NCBI GenBank assembly: GCA_937996795.1
Contig: CALKUH010000036.1
Span: forward strand, 1 to 64,000
From: an uncultured Verrucomicrobiota bacterium
Lineage (GTDB): Bacteria > Verrucomicrobiota > Kiritimatiellia > CAIVKH01
Length of the DNA: 64,000 bases
Direction of reading: 5' to 3'
In this document: piece after piece, positions 23,672 to 31,939 of the stretch
How positions within the stretch are numbered: position 1 is the first letter of the stretch
How the letters are laid out: the number at the start of each line of letters is the position of its first letter
Program-made: the position numbers and the translations under genes
Notes under the pieces: model-generated
Told to the model about the DNA's origin: nothing
Seen by the model: the letters and a program-made list of their open reading frames with translations, nothing else
Database searches by the model: none

Positions 23672-24973
23672 TTGGATCAACGTGCCGCAAACTGGACGGT
23701 GAACCGTGCGTTGTTGTCGGTGGCCCGGGCGCATGAAACGCCCGAAGATCGCCTTTTTCTGCTCCACGAGCCCGGGCACGCACGAGGCGTCATCGGGTGG
23801 GGCCCGGGCCGGGTGGTGTGGATCGACACGGAGCACTGCTGCGTCGAGGAGGCCGGTGCGCGGCAAACGCAGCCGGCGGGAGCGGATCCGTTTTTCCAGG
23901 CGGCGTCGGCCCTCGATTCCCATCGCCCGTTGTTTTTCATGGCGAGCCTAGATCGCTTTCGCCAGCGTCCCGCGCCGGGCCTTCCGCTCTTCTACTTCTA
24001 CCAGCCCGATCATTGGATCGAGTTCCGCCACGAAGCGTCGGGATTGAGCGTCCACGGGCCCGACGCGGCGGAGGTGAAGCGGCTGCGGCTCGAACGCGAG
24101 CCTGCTCCCGCTTCGTTCCCGCTGGACGGCGCATCGCTTTCGCGCTGGGACAACGAGGGGGACGCTGCGTTTCTCGCCCGGCTGGAGCATGCGGTCGGGA
24201 CGTTGCGCGGGCGCTATGGCAAAATGATTTTGATGCGCCCGTTTTCGCGCGCCGTGCGCCCCGATGCGGATACGCTGCGGTTGTTCGACCTCTACTCGGG
24301 ACTGGAGCCGGGGTGCGCGGCCAGTCACTTCGCCCGCCTCGCGCCGGACCTGTGCTCGATGGGGTGCAGCCCGGAAAACGTCTTTGAACTCGACGGGGAT
24401 CAGTTGACGTACGATGTCGTGGCCGGCACGCGCGGGGTGAGCGCGGATGCGGCGGAGGACGCGCGCTGGGCCGCGGAGTTGCTGGCGGACGAAAAGGAGC
24501 GCCAGGAACACGAGATGGCGCTCGCGCGTTATGAGGTGCGCATGCAGGAACTCTGTGCGCCCGGATGCGTGCGCCGCGACCTGCATCGCAGCGTGCGGCA
24601 GCTTGCCTGCGTTCGTCATTTGCACAGCCGCCTGACGGGTCGATTGCGGCAGCCCCGCACGTGGTGGATGCTGTGCGCGGACCACTATCCGCCGCTGTGT
24701 TCCTATCCCGACGAATTGATTCCGCTGGCCGACCCGCATCCCGAGCCGACGCGCTTTTACGGCGGCCTCGTGGGGTATGCGCCAGCCGGGCATCGCAGCA
24801 TGGCGAGTTACCTCAACCTGCGGTCCCTGTTGATCCACGGCGACCGGATGTACACAGAAGGCGGAGTCGGCGTGATCGGCGCATCAATCCCCCGCCAGGA
24901 ATTGCTCGAAGTCCATAACAAGCTGCGCGCGCTGGCCTCCGCCGTCCACCAGTGGCAGCCGGAGGGCGTGTGA
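23672..24973 (+). CDS. Chorismate-utilising enzyme (MenF/EntC/PabB superfamily)
   Basis: A chorismate-binding-domain protein of about 433 residues. The hallmark motifs run in order: GCSPENVF, VAGTRG, a LADEKERQEHEMALARY helix carrying the catalytic glutamate and histidine, then YGGLVGY and GVIGASIP. EHEMALARY resembles isochorismate or salicylate synthases more than anthranilate synthase. No glutamine amidotransferase partner is adjacent, which also argues for isochorismate-type chemistry. A TTG start with GGAGGG 6 nt upstream is chosen; an upstream TTG 28 codons earlier lacks such support. It is divergent from the ligase gene. The exact product, isochorismate, salicylate or another, cannot be read from sequence. 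Confidence 0.82.
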   Translation: MDQRAANWTVNRALLSVARAHETPEDRLFLLHEPGHARGVIGWGPGRVVWIDTEHCCVEEAGARQTQPAGADPFFQAASALDSHRPLFFMASLDRFRQRPAPGLPLFYFYQPDHWIEFRHEASGLSVHGPDAAEVKRLRLEREPAPASFPLDGASLSRWDNEGDAAFLARLEHAVGTLRGRYGKMILMRPFSRAVRPDADTLRLFDLYSGLEPGCAASHFARLAPDLCSMGCSPENVFELDGDQLTYDVVAGTRGVSADAAEDARWAAELLADEKERQEHEMALARYEVRMQELCAPGCVRRDLHRSVRQLACVRHLHSRLTGRLRQPRTWWMLCADHYPPLCSYPDELIPLADPHPEPTRFYGGLVGYAPAGHRSMASYLNLRSLLIHGDRMYTEGGVGVIGASIPRQELLEVHNKLRALASAVHQWQPEGV

Positions 24974-25022
24974 AATTGCCGCAACTCCTTATCTACAGAT
25001 TGACGGTCACGGAAGACATCCG

Positions 25023-26273
25023 ATGAAAATCCTTACTCGGCCCCGGGTCCGACGAATTATCGCCCGCGTGCGCGTCCCGTTGCGCCGCGTCATGCTCGCG
25101 CTCGCGCGGCGGCATCGCGCCCGGCTTCGCGCCGTTCGGTTCATCGGTATCACCGGGAGTTGCGGCAAGACCTCGACCAAGGAGTTGCTGCACCATGTCC
25201 TCGGAGGGCGTTTCGCGGGTCTGGTTAACAAAATGTCGCAAAACGGCTACTACAGCGTTTTTTCCACCGTCATGAAAACGCGCCGCCGGCATGCGTACTG
25301 CCTGCAGGAAATCGCGACCGGCGGGCCTGGCACGCTGGACCAGATTCTTCCGTTGGTGCAGCCGGATATTGGCGTGGTGCTGAACATCGGGACGGACCAC
25401 TACAAGGCGTTCCGCGGCAAGGAGGCCGTGGCGCAGGAGAAGGGGCGCCTCATCGAGGTGCTGCCGGAGGACGGCGTGGCGGTGTTGAATGCGGATGATC
25501 CGTTCGTGCGCGCGATGGCCGGTCGCACGCGCGCGCGCGTCGTGTGGTTCGGACAATCGCCCGACGCGGAGCTGCGGGCGGAGGATGTGGCGTGTGGCTG
25601 GCCCCACGGCTTGCGCTTTACCGCCGTGGCGGGCGCGGAGCGCGTCGCGGTGCGGGTGCCGCTCTACAGCGCCTGCTTCGTGCCGAACGTGCTTGCGGTG
25701 CTGGCGGTTGCGCGCTGCATGGGGATGTCCCTGGCGGACACCGCGCGCCGGCTGGAGACGCCGCCGCCGACGCCGGGTCGTCTGGAGACGCGCCGGATGC
25801 CGGACGGCATCGTGTTTATCGGTGATTATTGGAAGGCCTCCGTGACCTCGTTCCCGCCCGCGCTGGATGCGCTGCGAACGGCGGAAGCGCGCCGCCGCAT
25901 CGCGGTCATCGGCACCCTTTCGGATTATCCCGGCTCGGCCAGCGACCAATATCGCAAGATCGCGCGCGAGTTGCTCGGCGTGGCCGACGTCGTAATGTTC
26001 GTCGGTCCGCAGGCGGAACGCGCGCTGAAGGCCGCGCGTGACTTTCCCGGCAAGACACTCCTGGCGGTCGCCACGGCAGGCGAAGCCGACCGTCGCCTGT
26101 CCGCCCTCCTTCAGCCGGGCGACGTGGTGCTGGTCAAGGGGTCGGGCAAGGTGGATCACTTTGAACGCTTCCTGCTGAACCGTGAGCGCCCCATCGCGTG
26201 CTGGCGCCACCTGTGCGGGCGCAAAGTCAACTGTCAGCAATGTCCCTTGCTCTACAAACCGGTCTGTTCATGA
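25023..26273 (+). CDS. MurF-like amide ligase with C-terminal Cys motif (copy 1)
   Basis: A Mur-ligase-family ATP-dependent amide ligase of 416 residues. The ATP loop GITGSCGKT is at 42-50, followed by an IGTDHYKAFRG histidine motif, NADDP, and a C-terminal ligase domain. The N-terminal UDP-binding domain of true MurF is missing: only about 40 basic and hydrophobic residues precede the ATP loop. The end carries Cys393, Cys398, Cys404 and Cys407 in CWR-x2-CG-x4-C-x2-C form, repeated identically in the next gene. It probably joins an amine or amino acid to a carboxylate in the glycan or a small molecule, not in peptidoglycan. It overlaps the second copy by 4 nt. Confidence 0.85.
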   Translation: MKILTRPRVRRIIARVRVPLRRVMLALARRHRARLRAVRFIGITGSCGKTSTKELLHHVLGGRFAGLVNKMSQNGYYSVFSTVMKTRRRHAYCLQEIATGGPGTLDQILPLVQPDIGVVLNIGTDHYKAFRGKEAVAQEKGRLIEVLPEDGVAVLNADDPFVRAMAGRTRARVVWFGQSPDAELRAEDVACGWPHGLRFTAVAGAERVAVRVPLYSACFVPNVLAVLAVARCMGMSLADTARRLETPPPTPGRLETRRMPDGIVFIGDYWKASVTSFPPALDALRTAEARRRIAVIGTLSDYPGSASDQYRKIARELLGVADVVMFVGPQAERALKAARDFPGKTLLAVATAGEADRRLSALLQPGDVVLVKGSGKVDHFERFLLNRERPIACWRHLCGRKVNCQQCPLLYKPVCS

Positions 26274-27538
26274 CGCCCTCCCGCTGGCTGCCGATAAAAC
26301 GCGCCTTTTTTATTCGATGGGCGCGACCCATTCGCACGCTCCTTCAATGGGTGTGTCATGCCTATCGCGCCGTCTTCCTGCGCCATGTCGTGTTCATCGG
26401 GGTGACCGGCAGTTGCGGGAAGACGACGACCAAGAAGCTGGTCGCCGCGGCGCTGCGCGCGCACGCTCGCGTGGTGGAGAGCTCCGGCGCCCAGAATCAT
26501 TTTGGCGCCGTTGCCCGCGCGATCCTGCGTACGCGGCCGTGGCATCGCTATTGCGTGGCGGAGTTGGCGGCGATGCAGGCCGGTGACGTCGCGCGCCTGT
26601 CGGATCTGTTCCGCCCGACGATGTCCGTCGTGACGGCGATTGGCACGGACCACTACCGGTCCTTCCGCGGGGTCGAGGGTGTGAAGCGGGAAAAGGGCGC
26701 CATCCTGGAAATCCTGCCGGATGATGGGACGGCCTTTCTGAACGCGGATGATCCCAACGTCATGGAGATGCGCGCAAAAACGCGCGCGCGCTGCGTGACG
26801 TTCGGGGCGGCGCCCGGCGCCGATGTCCGCATGGAAGGCATCTTCGCCGCATGGCCGGACCGGCTCCGGCTTGACGTCGCGTGCGGTGGGGTCCGTGTTC
26901 CCGTTGCGACACGATTGGTGGGCGCTCATTTTGCATCCGCGGTGACCGCCGCACTCGCCGTCGCGCAGTCATGCGGCGTTCCGCTTGCCGATGCCGCCCG
27001 CGGTGTGGCGGGGATCGAGCCCGAGCGGGCGCGACTTTCGCCCGAGACCGGAAAGCCCGGTGTAATCTTTCTTCGCGATGAGGTGAAAGCCTCGCCGCTT
27101 TCGATTCCCCCGGTCAAGGACGTGCTTCGCACGGCGCGCGCATCGCGCAAGATGCTCGTGATGGGAACGCTTTCGGACTATCCGGGCGACGCCAAGACGC
27201 GCTATCGCCGGGTCGCACTGGAACTGCTGCCGCTGGTGGATGAATTGATTTTTGTCGGACCGATGGCCCATCTTGCGACCAAGCCCGTGGATGCGGCCGG
27301 ACGTCGCGCGCGGGCATTCGAGACTGTGCGCGAGGCGAGCGCGTTCGTGGACGAGTGGGCGCAGCCCGGCGACCTCATTGTGCTCAAGGCCTCGGCGATA
27401 GACCATGTGGAGCGTATCGTCCTGGCGCAGCGCGGCGCCGTCGCGTGCTGGCGCCAGCGATGCGGAATTCGAAGCCTTTGCGATACCTGCCGCTGGCTCA
27501 ACCGGCCGGACGCGACCGCGACGGCGGCGTCTGGATAA
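26270..27538 (+). CDS. MurF-like amide ligase with C-terminal Cys motif (copy 2)
   Basis: A 422-residue paralogue of the preceding gene sharing its layout. GVTGSCGKT is at 44-52, followed by IGTDHYRSFRG, NADDP, a GTLSDYPGDA segment that is nearly identical in the two copies, and cysteines at the same residue numbers 393, 398, 404 and 407. It lacks the MurF UDP-binding domain too. The N-terminus is basic with a hydrophobic stretch at about 20-35, so it may associate with the membrane. Two such ligases encoded in tandem suggest successive additions or a heteromer. The ATG overlaps the upstream stop as ATGA. It converges with asnB, overlapping by 41 nt. Confidence 0.85.
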   Translation: MTPSRWLPIKRAFFIRWARPIRTLLQWVCHAYRAVFLRHVVFIGVTGSCGKTTTKKLVAAALRAHARVVESSGAQNHFGAVARAILRTRPWHRYCVAELAAMQAGDVARLSDLFRPTMSVVTAIGTDHYRSFRGVEGVKREKGAILEILPDDGTAFLNADDPNVMEMRAKTRARCVTFGAAPGADVRMEGIFAAWPDRLRLDVACGGVRVPVATRLVGAHFASAVTAALAVAQSCGVPLADAARGVAGIEPERARLSPETGKPGVIFLRDEVKASPLSIPPVKDVLRTARASRKMLVMGTLSDYPGDAKTRYRRVALELLPLVDELIFVGPMAHLATKPVDAAGRRARAFETVREASAFVDEWAQPGDLIVLKASAIDHVERIVLAQRGAVACWRQRCGIRSLCDTCRWLNRPDATATAASG

Positions 27539-29396
27539 AGTCGCGATACCACATTTCCGTGGTCAGCCAGCGCCAGAGGATTTCCGGGTTGTGGAACGTG
27601 CCCGGCGCGAGTCTCGTCACGAGGCGGCTGGCGAGACACTTCCGGTCGAAGATTCCGTCGGCGACGCAGGCTCCTTCCAGCAGGAACGCTCGGATTTCGT
27701 CCGCGCGCGCAGGGTCCTTGAACCATGTGTTAAGCGGCGCCGGGAATCCAAGTTTGGGCCTCCGTGTCCGGATCGGTTCGGGCAGGATGCCCTTCAGCGC
27801 GCGGCGCAGCAGGTGCTTTGTCCATCCTTCGTTGATCTTCTCGTTGCCCGGGAGTTGGAACAACAACTCGACGATCCGGTGATCGAGCAGAGGGGCGCGG
27901 CTTTCGAGGGAGAAGGCCATGCTGGACGCATCGTGCGCGTGCAGTGACTCCGGCAACCCGGCGCGCGTGTATTCGTGCCACATTGCGTTGTTGAGGCGTT
28001 CCCGGAAGGGGCGCGGCTGCTCGCGCCGCATCCACGTCTCTCCGAAGTCGCGCGGGTCCAGCGGTTTCACGCCCGCTAGGAATTCGCGCGTGAGAATCTG
28101 GTGGCTCGGCCACGGAGGCGCATTCAACGCGCGAAGCATCGGATTCAGGAAAATGCGCCGCCACGGGGAGCGTGTGCCGGTCATTACCACCGTGAGCTCG
28201 CACAGTTCGCGCCAGACCGAGGGGAGGGAGTTCCGCTCAATGAGGAGACGGTCGAGCATCGCGGGCAGGATGAAGCGCGGGTAGCCGCCGAGCATTTCAT
28301 CGCTGCCGTCGCCCGCGAGCACCACGCGGACATGCTTGGCCGTTTCCTTGTGCAGGTGCCACGAGGGGTAGCGGCCGCGCGCGGGGCAGGGGGCGTCGTG
28401 GTGCCACGTCACGGCGCGCATGGTGTCCAGCAGCGGCGCCGCCGGCGGCTCGATCCAGTGCATGGCATAGTCGCCGCCGGATTCAGCCACCATGCGCGCG
28501 TAGCCGCTCTCATCCACCGACGGGTCCTTGTAGATCAGGGAAAACGCATGCAAGGGCGGCTGGACATCGCGCACGGCGAGGCATGCCACGGCGGAGGAGT
28601 CGAGCCCGCCGCTGAGCAGCACGCCGAGCGGCACGTCGCTGCGCAGACGCAGGCGCACGGCGTCGCGAAAGAGGTGGAGGAATTCTTCCGCGGCGTCGGG
28701 CCGCGGGGCCACCTCGCCCGGATCGAACCGCCAGTAGCGCTGTGACCTTTCGCCGTCCGCGCGGATGCGCATCACATGGCCCGGGTGGAGCTGCCGGATG
28801 CCCGCAAAAAACGTCGAATCGCCACAATCCGGATAGCCGCCGCGCAGGAATCCGTGCAGCGCGTCCCGATCGATGACGCGCTCCTCGGGAAAGCATTCCA
28901 CGATCGCCTTCGCCTCGGAGGCAAACGCAACGCGCGGCCCGCGGATGGATACATACAGCGGCTTGATGCCGAACCGGTCGCGCGAGAGCAGCAGCTCCCG
29001 CGTGTCGGCGTGCCAGAACGCCATCGCCCACATCCCATTGAACCGCTCAAACGCCTCCACGCCCCAGCGGCGATAGGCCCACAGCGCGACCTCCGTATCG
29101 GATTCGGAGTGGAAGACGCAGCCGAGCGCCTCCAATTCCGCGCGCAATTCCCGGTAATTGTGGACTTCGCCGTTGAACGAGAGCACGAGCGTCCCGTCGG
29201 GCGTGGCCATCGGTTGATGGGCGCGTTCCGTGACGTCGATGATCTTGAGCCGCCGGTGCGCGAGGCCGAACGCGCCGTCCACCCATTCGCCAAACCCGTC
29301 CGGGCCGCGATGGCGGATCATGTCGCCCATTGCGCGCAGGCGCGTCCGGTCCACGGGCGCTCCGTCGCGATTCCAGATGCCGGCGATTCCACACAT
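27498..29396 (-). CDS. asnB: Asparagine-synthase-like glutamine amidotransferase
   Basis: AsnB-type amidotransferase of 632 residues. The mature N-terminus would start at Cys2 (MCGIAGIW), the nucleophile of the glutaminase domain, with RHRGPDG and SFNGEVHNY following. The synthetase domain has the pyrophosphate loop SGGLDSS at 262-268. In glycan loci this family often amidates uronic acids or other carboxylates rather than making asparagine. The start codon is fixed by the Cys2 requirement; an AAGGA lies about 9 nt upstream. The gene overlaps the convergent MurF-like gene by 41 nt, and it is divergent from the P-loop gene with an 81-nt intergenic region. Confidence 0.93.
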   Translation of the reverse strand: MCGIAGIWNRDGAPVDRTRLRAMGDMIRHRGPDGFGEWVDGAFGLAHRRLKIIDVTERAHQPMATPDGTLVLSFNGEVHNYRELRAELEALGCVFHSESDTEVALWAYRRWGVEAFERFNGMWAMAFWHADTRELLLSRDRFGIKPLYVSIRGPRVAFASEAKAIVECFPEERVIDRDALHGFLRGGYPDCGDSTFFAGIRQLHPGHVMRIRADGERSQRYWRFDPGEVAPRPDAAEEFLHLFRDAVRLRLRSDVPLGVLLSGGLDSSAVACLAVRDVQPPLHAFSLIYKDPSVDESGYARMVAESGGDYAMHWIEPPAAPLLDTMRAVTWHHDAPCPARGRYPSWHLHKETAKHVRVVLAGDGSDEMLGGYPRFILPAMLDRLLIERNSLPSVWRELCELTVVMTGTRSPWRRIFLNPMLRALNAPPWPSHQILTREFLAGVKPLDPRDFGETWMRREQPRPFRERLNNAMWHEYTRAGLPESLHAHDASSMAFSLESRAPLLDHRIVELLFQLPGNEKINEGWTKHLLRRALKGILPEPIRTRRPKLGFPAPLNTWFKDPARADEIRAFLLEGACVADGIFDRKCLASRLVTRLAPGTFHNPEILWRWLTTEMWYRDFIQTPPSRSRPAG

Positions 29397-29441
29397 CGTA
29401 TCAGTCCTTGCGGTTGGCGGGTGAGGTCGTAGGATACCGGG

Positions 29442-29461
29442 CTTTGGGGGCAATGCCAAAG
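29442..29461. promoter_or_regulatory. Inverted repeat in the asnB / P-loop gene intergenic region
   Basis: CTTTGG (29442-29447) and CCAAAG (29456-29461) are separated by 8 nt. The spacing is the same 6-N8-6 as the palindrome in front of the GbsR-type gene at 42903, although the arm sequences differ. It lies between two divergent genes, where an operator is expected. Sequence pattern only. Confidence 0.4.
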
Positions 29462-29477
29462 GGCAATACGGACACGT

Positions 29478-30692
29478 GTGATCAAGCGCATCGACAACCG
29501 CTCCGGCGCCGTGAGGGCCGGCAGCATTCTCCGCCATCTGCTCGACGAAGTGTCCGCACCGGAGCTCCGCTACGATCCGGAGCGGCCGATTGCATCGAAC
29601 GAGTTGCTGCTGGGGGAGGTCATCTCGGTCCCGGGCTGTCGCTACGATGCGGATCTGTTCATCGGCATGGAGCGCATCGAGCGCACGGCGCGTGGCATCC
29701 AACTCACCGTGGAGGAGGCTCGTGAGGGGCTCATCGCGATCGCGGCGGGCAGCCGTTACGCGCCGCGCGTGTTGCTGGGCGGCATGCGGCATCCGTTGAC
29801 GGGGCGGCAGGGCCCGGCGCTGCGCGGGGGCGACCTGACCTCCGACTTGATCTCGATGAATGTGGCCGGCCCGGTCCACCGGCTGGCCGTGCCGCACGAG
29901 CGGCCCGTCATCCGCGTGCTCGGCGCGTGGGTGGATGCCGGCGGACAGACGCACCGCTTGCCCCGGCGGCGGCCGCTGCCGGATGCCATCGCGGTCCCCG
30001 CGCCCGCGGGCGTGCTGGTGTGCGGGGCGGGCATGGAGACGGGGAAAACCACCTTTTGCATGGGTGTGATGGCCGCCGCGCGAGAACACGGTGTGCGCTG
30101 CGGGTACGAGAAGAAAACCGGCACCTCGTCCGCGCGCGACGTGTTGCGCGTGGTGTCCGGGAACTACGGCGTGTTGAGCGCGCCGGGCTGCCGCGTGGAA
30201 CTGGAGTACGACGCGCTCGACGGGTTCGACTATGTCGACGGCGCCGGCGTGGCGAGCGATGTGTCGATGGACCCGGATGCGTTTGCCGACCTGTCGCTGC
30301 GCGCGGCCTCGCCGTGGTGGCAGCGGCGTCCGCTGGACCTGGCGGTGGTGGAACTGGCGGACAATTTTTCGCATCTCAGCAACCTCGCGTTGCTCGCGCG
30401 TCCGGAATTCCGCCGCGCGTTCCAGCACCTGGTCTATGTCGCGCCGCCATCCTTCGATGCCGTGGACCATTGGCAGCGGTATGTGCGCGACGTGTTGGGC
30501 TGGCGCGACGTCGCGCTCTGGCTGGCCGGACCTCTGGCGACCGACGAAAAATGGGCCTGCCTGCGCGAGGAATGTTCCGAGCGCCTGCGCATCCAGTGTC
30601 TTCCCGTCGCACACGACACCGGACGCCCGCCGGTGCTGGCCCCCGAGCATTTTCACCGCCTGTTCGCGCGGGAACCCGTCCCGGTATGTTGA
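29478..30692 (+). CDS. P-loop NTPase of unknown family (BioD/CobQ-like fold)
   Basis: A 404-residue protein I do not recognise. The first 165 residues are a mixed alpha/beta domain containing GGDLTSDLISMNVAGP. Residue 183 starts an extended Walker A, GAGMETGKTT, of the type seen in dethiobiotin and cobyrinate amide synthetases (G-x4-GKT). The downstream pattern VVELADNFSHLSN could supply the metal-binding aspartate. An enzyme of this fold would activate a carboxylate with ATP. The GTG start is the first of the frame and no strong Shine-Dalgarno precedes it. It may also belong to the DUF1611-type N-acyl kinases. The following ligase gene starts 7 nt before its end. Confidence 0.75.
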   Translation: MIKRIDNRSGAVRAGSILRHLLDEVSAPELRYDPERPIASNELLLGEVISVPGCRYDADLFIGMERIERTARGIQLTVEEAREGLIAIAAGSRYAPRVLLGGMRHPLTGRQGPALRGGDLTSDLISMNVAGPVHRLAVPHERPVIRVLGAWVDAGGQTHRLPRRRPLPDAIAVPAPAGVLVCGAGMETGKTTFCMGVMAAAREHGVRCGYEKKTGTSSARDVLRVVSGNYGVLSAPGCRVELEYDALDGFDYVDGAGVASDVSMDPDAFADLSLRAASPWWQRRPLDLAVVELADNFSHLSNLALLARPEFRRAFQHLVYVAPPSFDAVDHWQRYVRDVLGWRDVALWLAGPLATDEKWACLREECSERLRIQCLPVAHDTGRPPVLAPEHFHRLFAREPVPVC

Positions 30693-31939
30693 CGCTTTGC
30701 ACGTCCATGGCCGTCCTGCACCGCTTCGCCCGCGCGACGCCGGACGCGCTTGCCGCCTGGCAGGCCCCGCGCCTGATCGCGTTGATGCAGCGCGCCGCGG
30801 CGCAGGTGCCATTCTACTCCGCGCTGTGGACGGAGCGCGGGCAGGATCCCCATGCGGTGCGCGGCATGGAGCAGTGGGCGCAGGTGCCTGTGGTTTCTCA
30901 TGTGGCCTATCGGCGGGCGTCCGTTGAGTCGCGCTGCTTTCCCGGCGCGCGGCTGGAGGGATGTGAACGGCGCAAAACCAGCGGGTCCAGCGGCATCCCG
31001 CTCGAGGTGTACACGAGTCGGTCCGATCTCATTGTTCGCAAAACCATCTGGTGGCGCGCGCGCTGGGCGGCGGGTCTGCGTCCCGGCTGGCGGCAATGGA
31101 CCGTCGGTGGCTTTCACGCGAAGCGGATCACCCCGTGGGCGCGGCACTGGCATTGGTACGCGCCGCTGGAGGCGGCCTTCGCGCAGATGATGCGCGGCAA
31201 GGCGCCCGATGTGTTGCACGGTTATCCCTCGGCGCTTCTCGTGTTGATGGAGCAATTGCGGGAGGCGGGTGCTCCACCGCCTCGTTTGAAGGCGGTTACG
31301 ACCGGCGGTGAGACGCTGGAACCCGCCCTGCGCGCCGCGCTATCCGCGTTCTTTTCCGCGCCCGTGCACGATTTCTATGGCTGCCACGAAGCGGGCGTGA
31401 TTGCCGCACCCTGCGCCGCCGGGCCGGGCTTCCATGTGGCCAGTCCGTATCATTTCGTTGAACTTCTGCGCGATGGGCGTCCGGCGCAACCGGGTGAGAC
31501 GGGCGAACTCGTGCTCACCAGCTTGCTGGCGCAACCCATGCCCTACGTGCGGTATGAAGTGGGCGACCTCGCCGTGGCCGGGACGCCGAATTGCCCGTGC
31601 GGGAGTCCCCACCTGAAGATTGAGTCGATCGCGGGCCGCTCTGCGGATGTGCTCACGGGGCCGACGGGGAAAACCATCAGCGCGATGTTCGTCAACAAAC
31701 CGTATTTCGACCGCCGCGACATTCTTCAATACCGGGTGACACAAACGGCCCGCGATGCCGTCGTGGTGGAACTTCTTGCGCATGCCGACCTGGATGCAAA
31801 ATTGATCGCGGACATTCGTGCGTTCTATTCGCGCGAACTCGAAATCGCCAGCGTGGAAATCCGGCGCGTGGCGTCGCTTGAGCCGCTGGCCGGCGGCAAA
31901 CACAAACGGTTTGTCGCGCTGAAGGGGGCGACGTCGTGA
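30686..31939 (+). CDS. PaaK/CapK-like adenylate-forming ligase (copy 2)
   Basis: A second ANL-type acyl-activating enzyme, 417 residues. It has the phosphate loop TSGSSG at 98-103, YGCHEAGVIA in the acid/adenine motif position, YEVGDLAV with the ATP-ribose aspartate, and a CPCGSP cysteine pair nearby. The N-terminus is slightly longer than copy 1. It overlaps the P-loop gene end by 7 nt and hands over to the pyruvyltransferase-like gene by a GTGA overlap. An ATG 7 codons downstream is an alternative start. The acid substrate is unknown. The two copies are clearly related but not near-identical, so they probably have different substrates. Confidence 0.84.
   Translation: MLTLCTSMAVLHRFARATPDALAAWQAPRLIALMQRAAAQVPFYSALWTERGQDPHAVRGMEQWAQVPVVSHVAYRRASVESRCFPGARLEGCERRKTSGSSGIPLEVYTSRSDLIVRKTIWWRARWAAGLRPGWRQWTVGGFHAKRITPWARHWHWYAPLEAAFAQMMRGKAPDVLHGYPSALLVLMEQLREAGAPPPRLKAVTTGGETLEPALRAALSAFFSAPVHDFYGCHEAGVIAAPCAAGPGFHVASPYHFVELLRDGRPAQPGETGELVLTSLLAQPMPYVRYEVGDLAVAGTPNCPCGSPHLKIESIAGRSADVLTGPTGKTISAMFVNKPYFDRRDILQYRVTQTARDAVVVELLAHADLDAKLIADIRAFYSRELEIASVEIRRVASLEPLAGGKHKRFVALKGATS

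Noticed and set aside
29397..30812. Upstream in-frame extension of asnB
   Set aside because: The enzyme needs Cys2 at the N-terminus after removal of the first Met, so the start at MCGIAGIW is required. The extension runs antisense through the P-loop gene.
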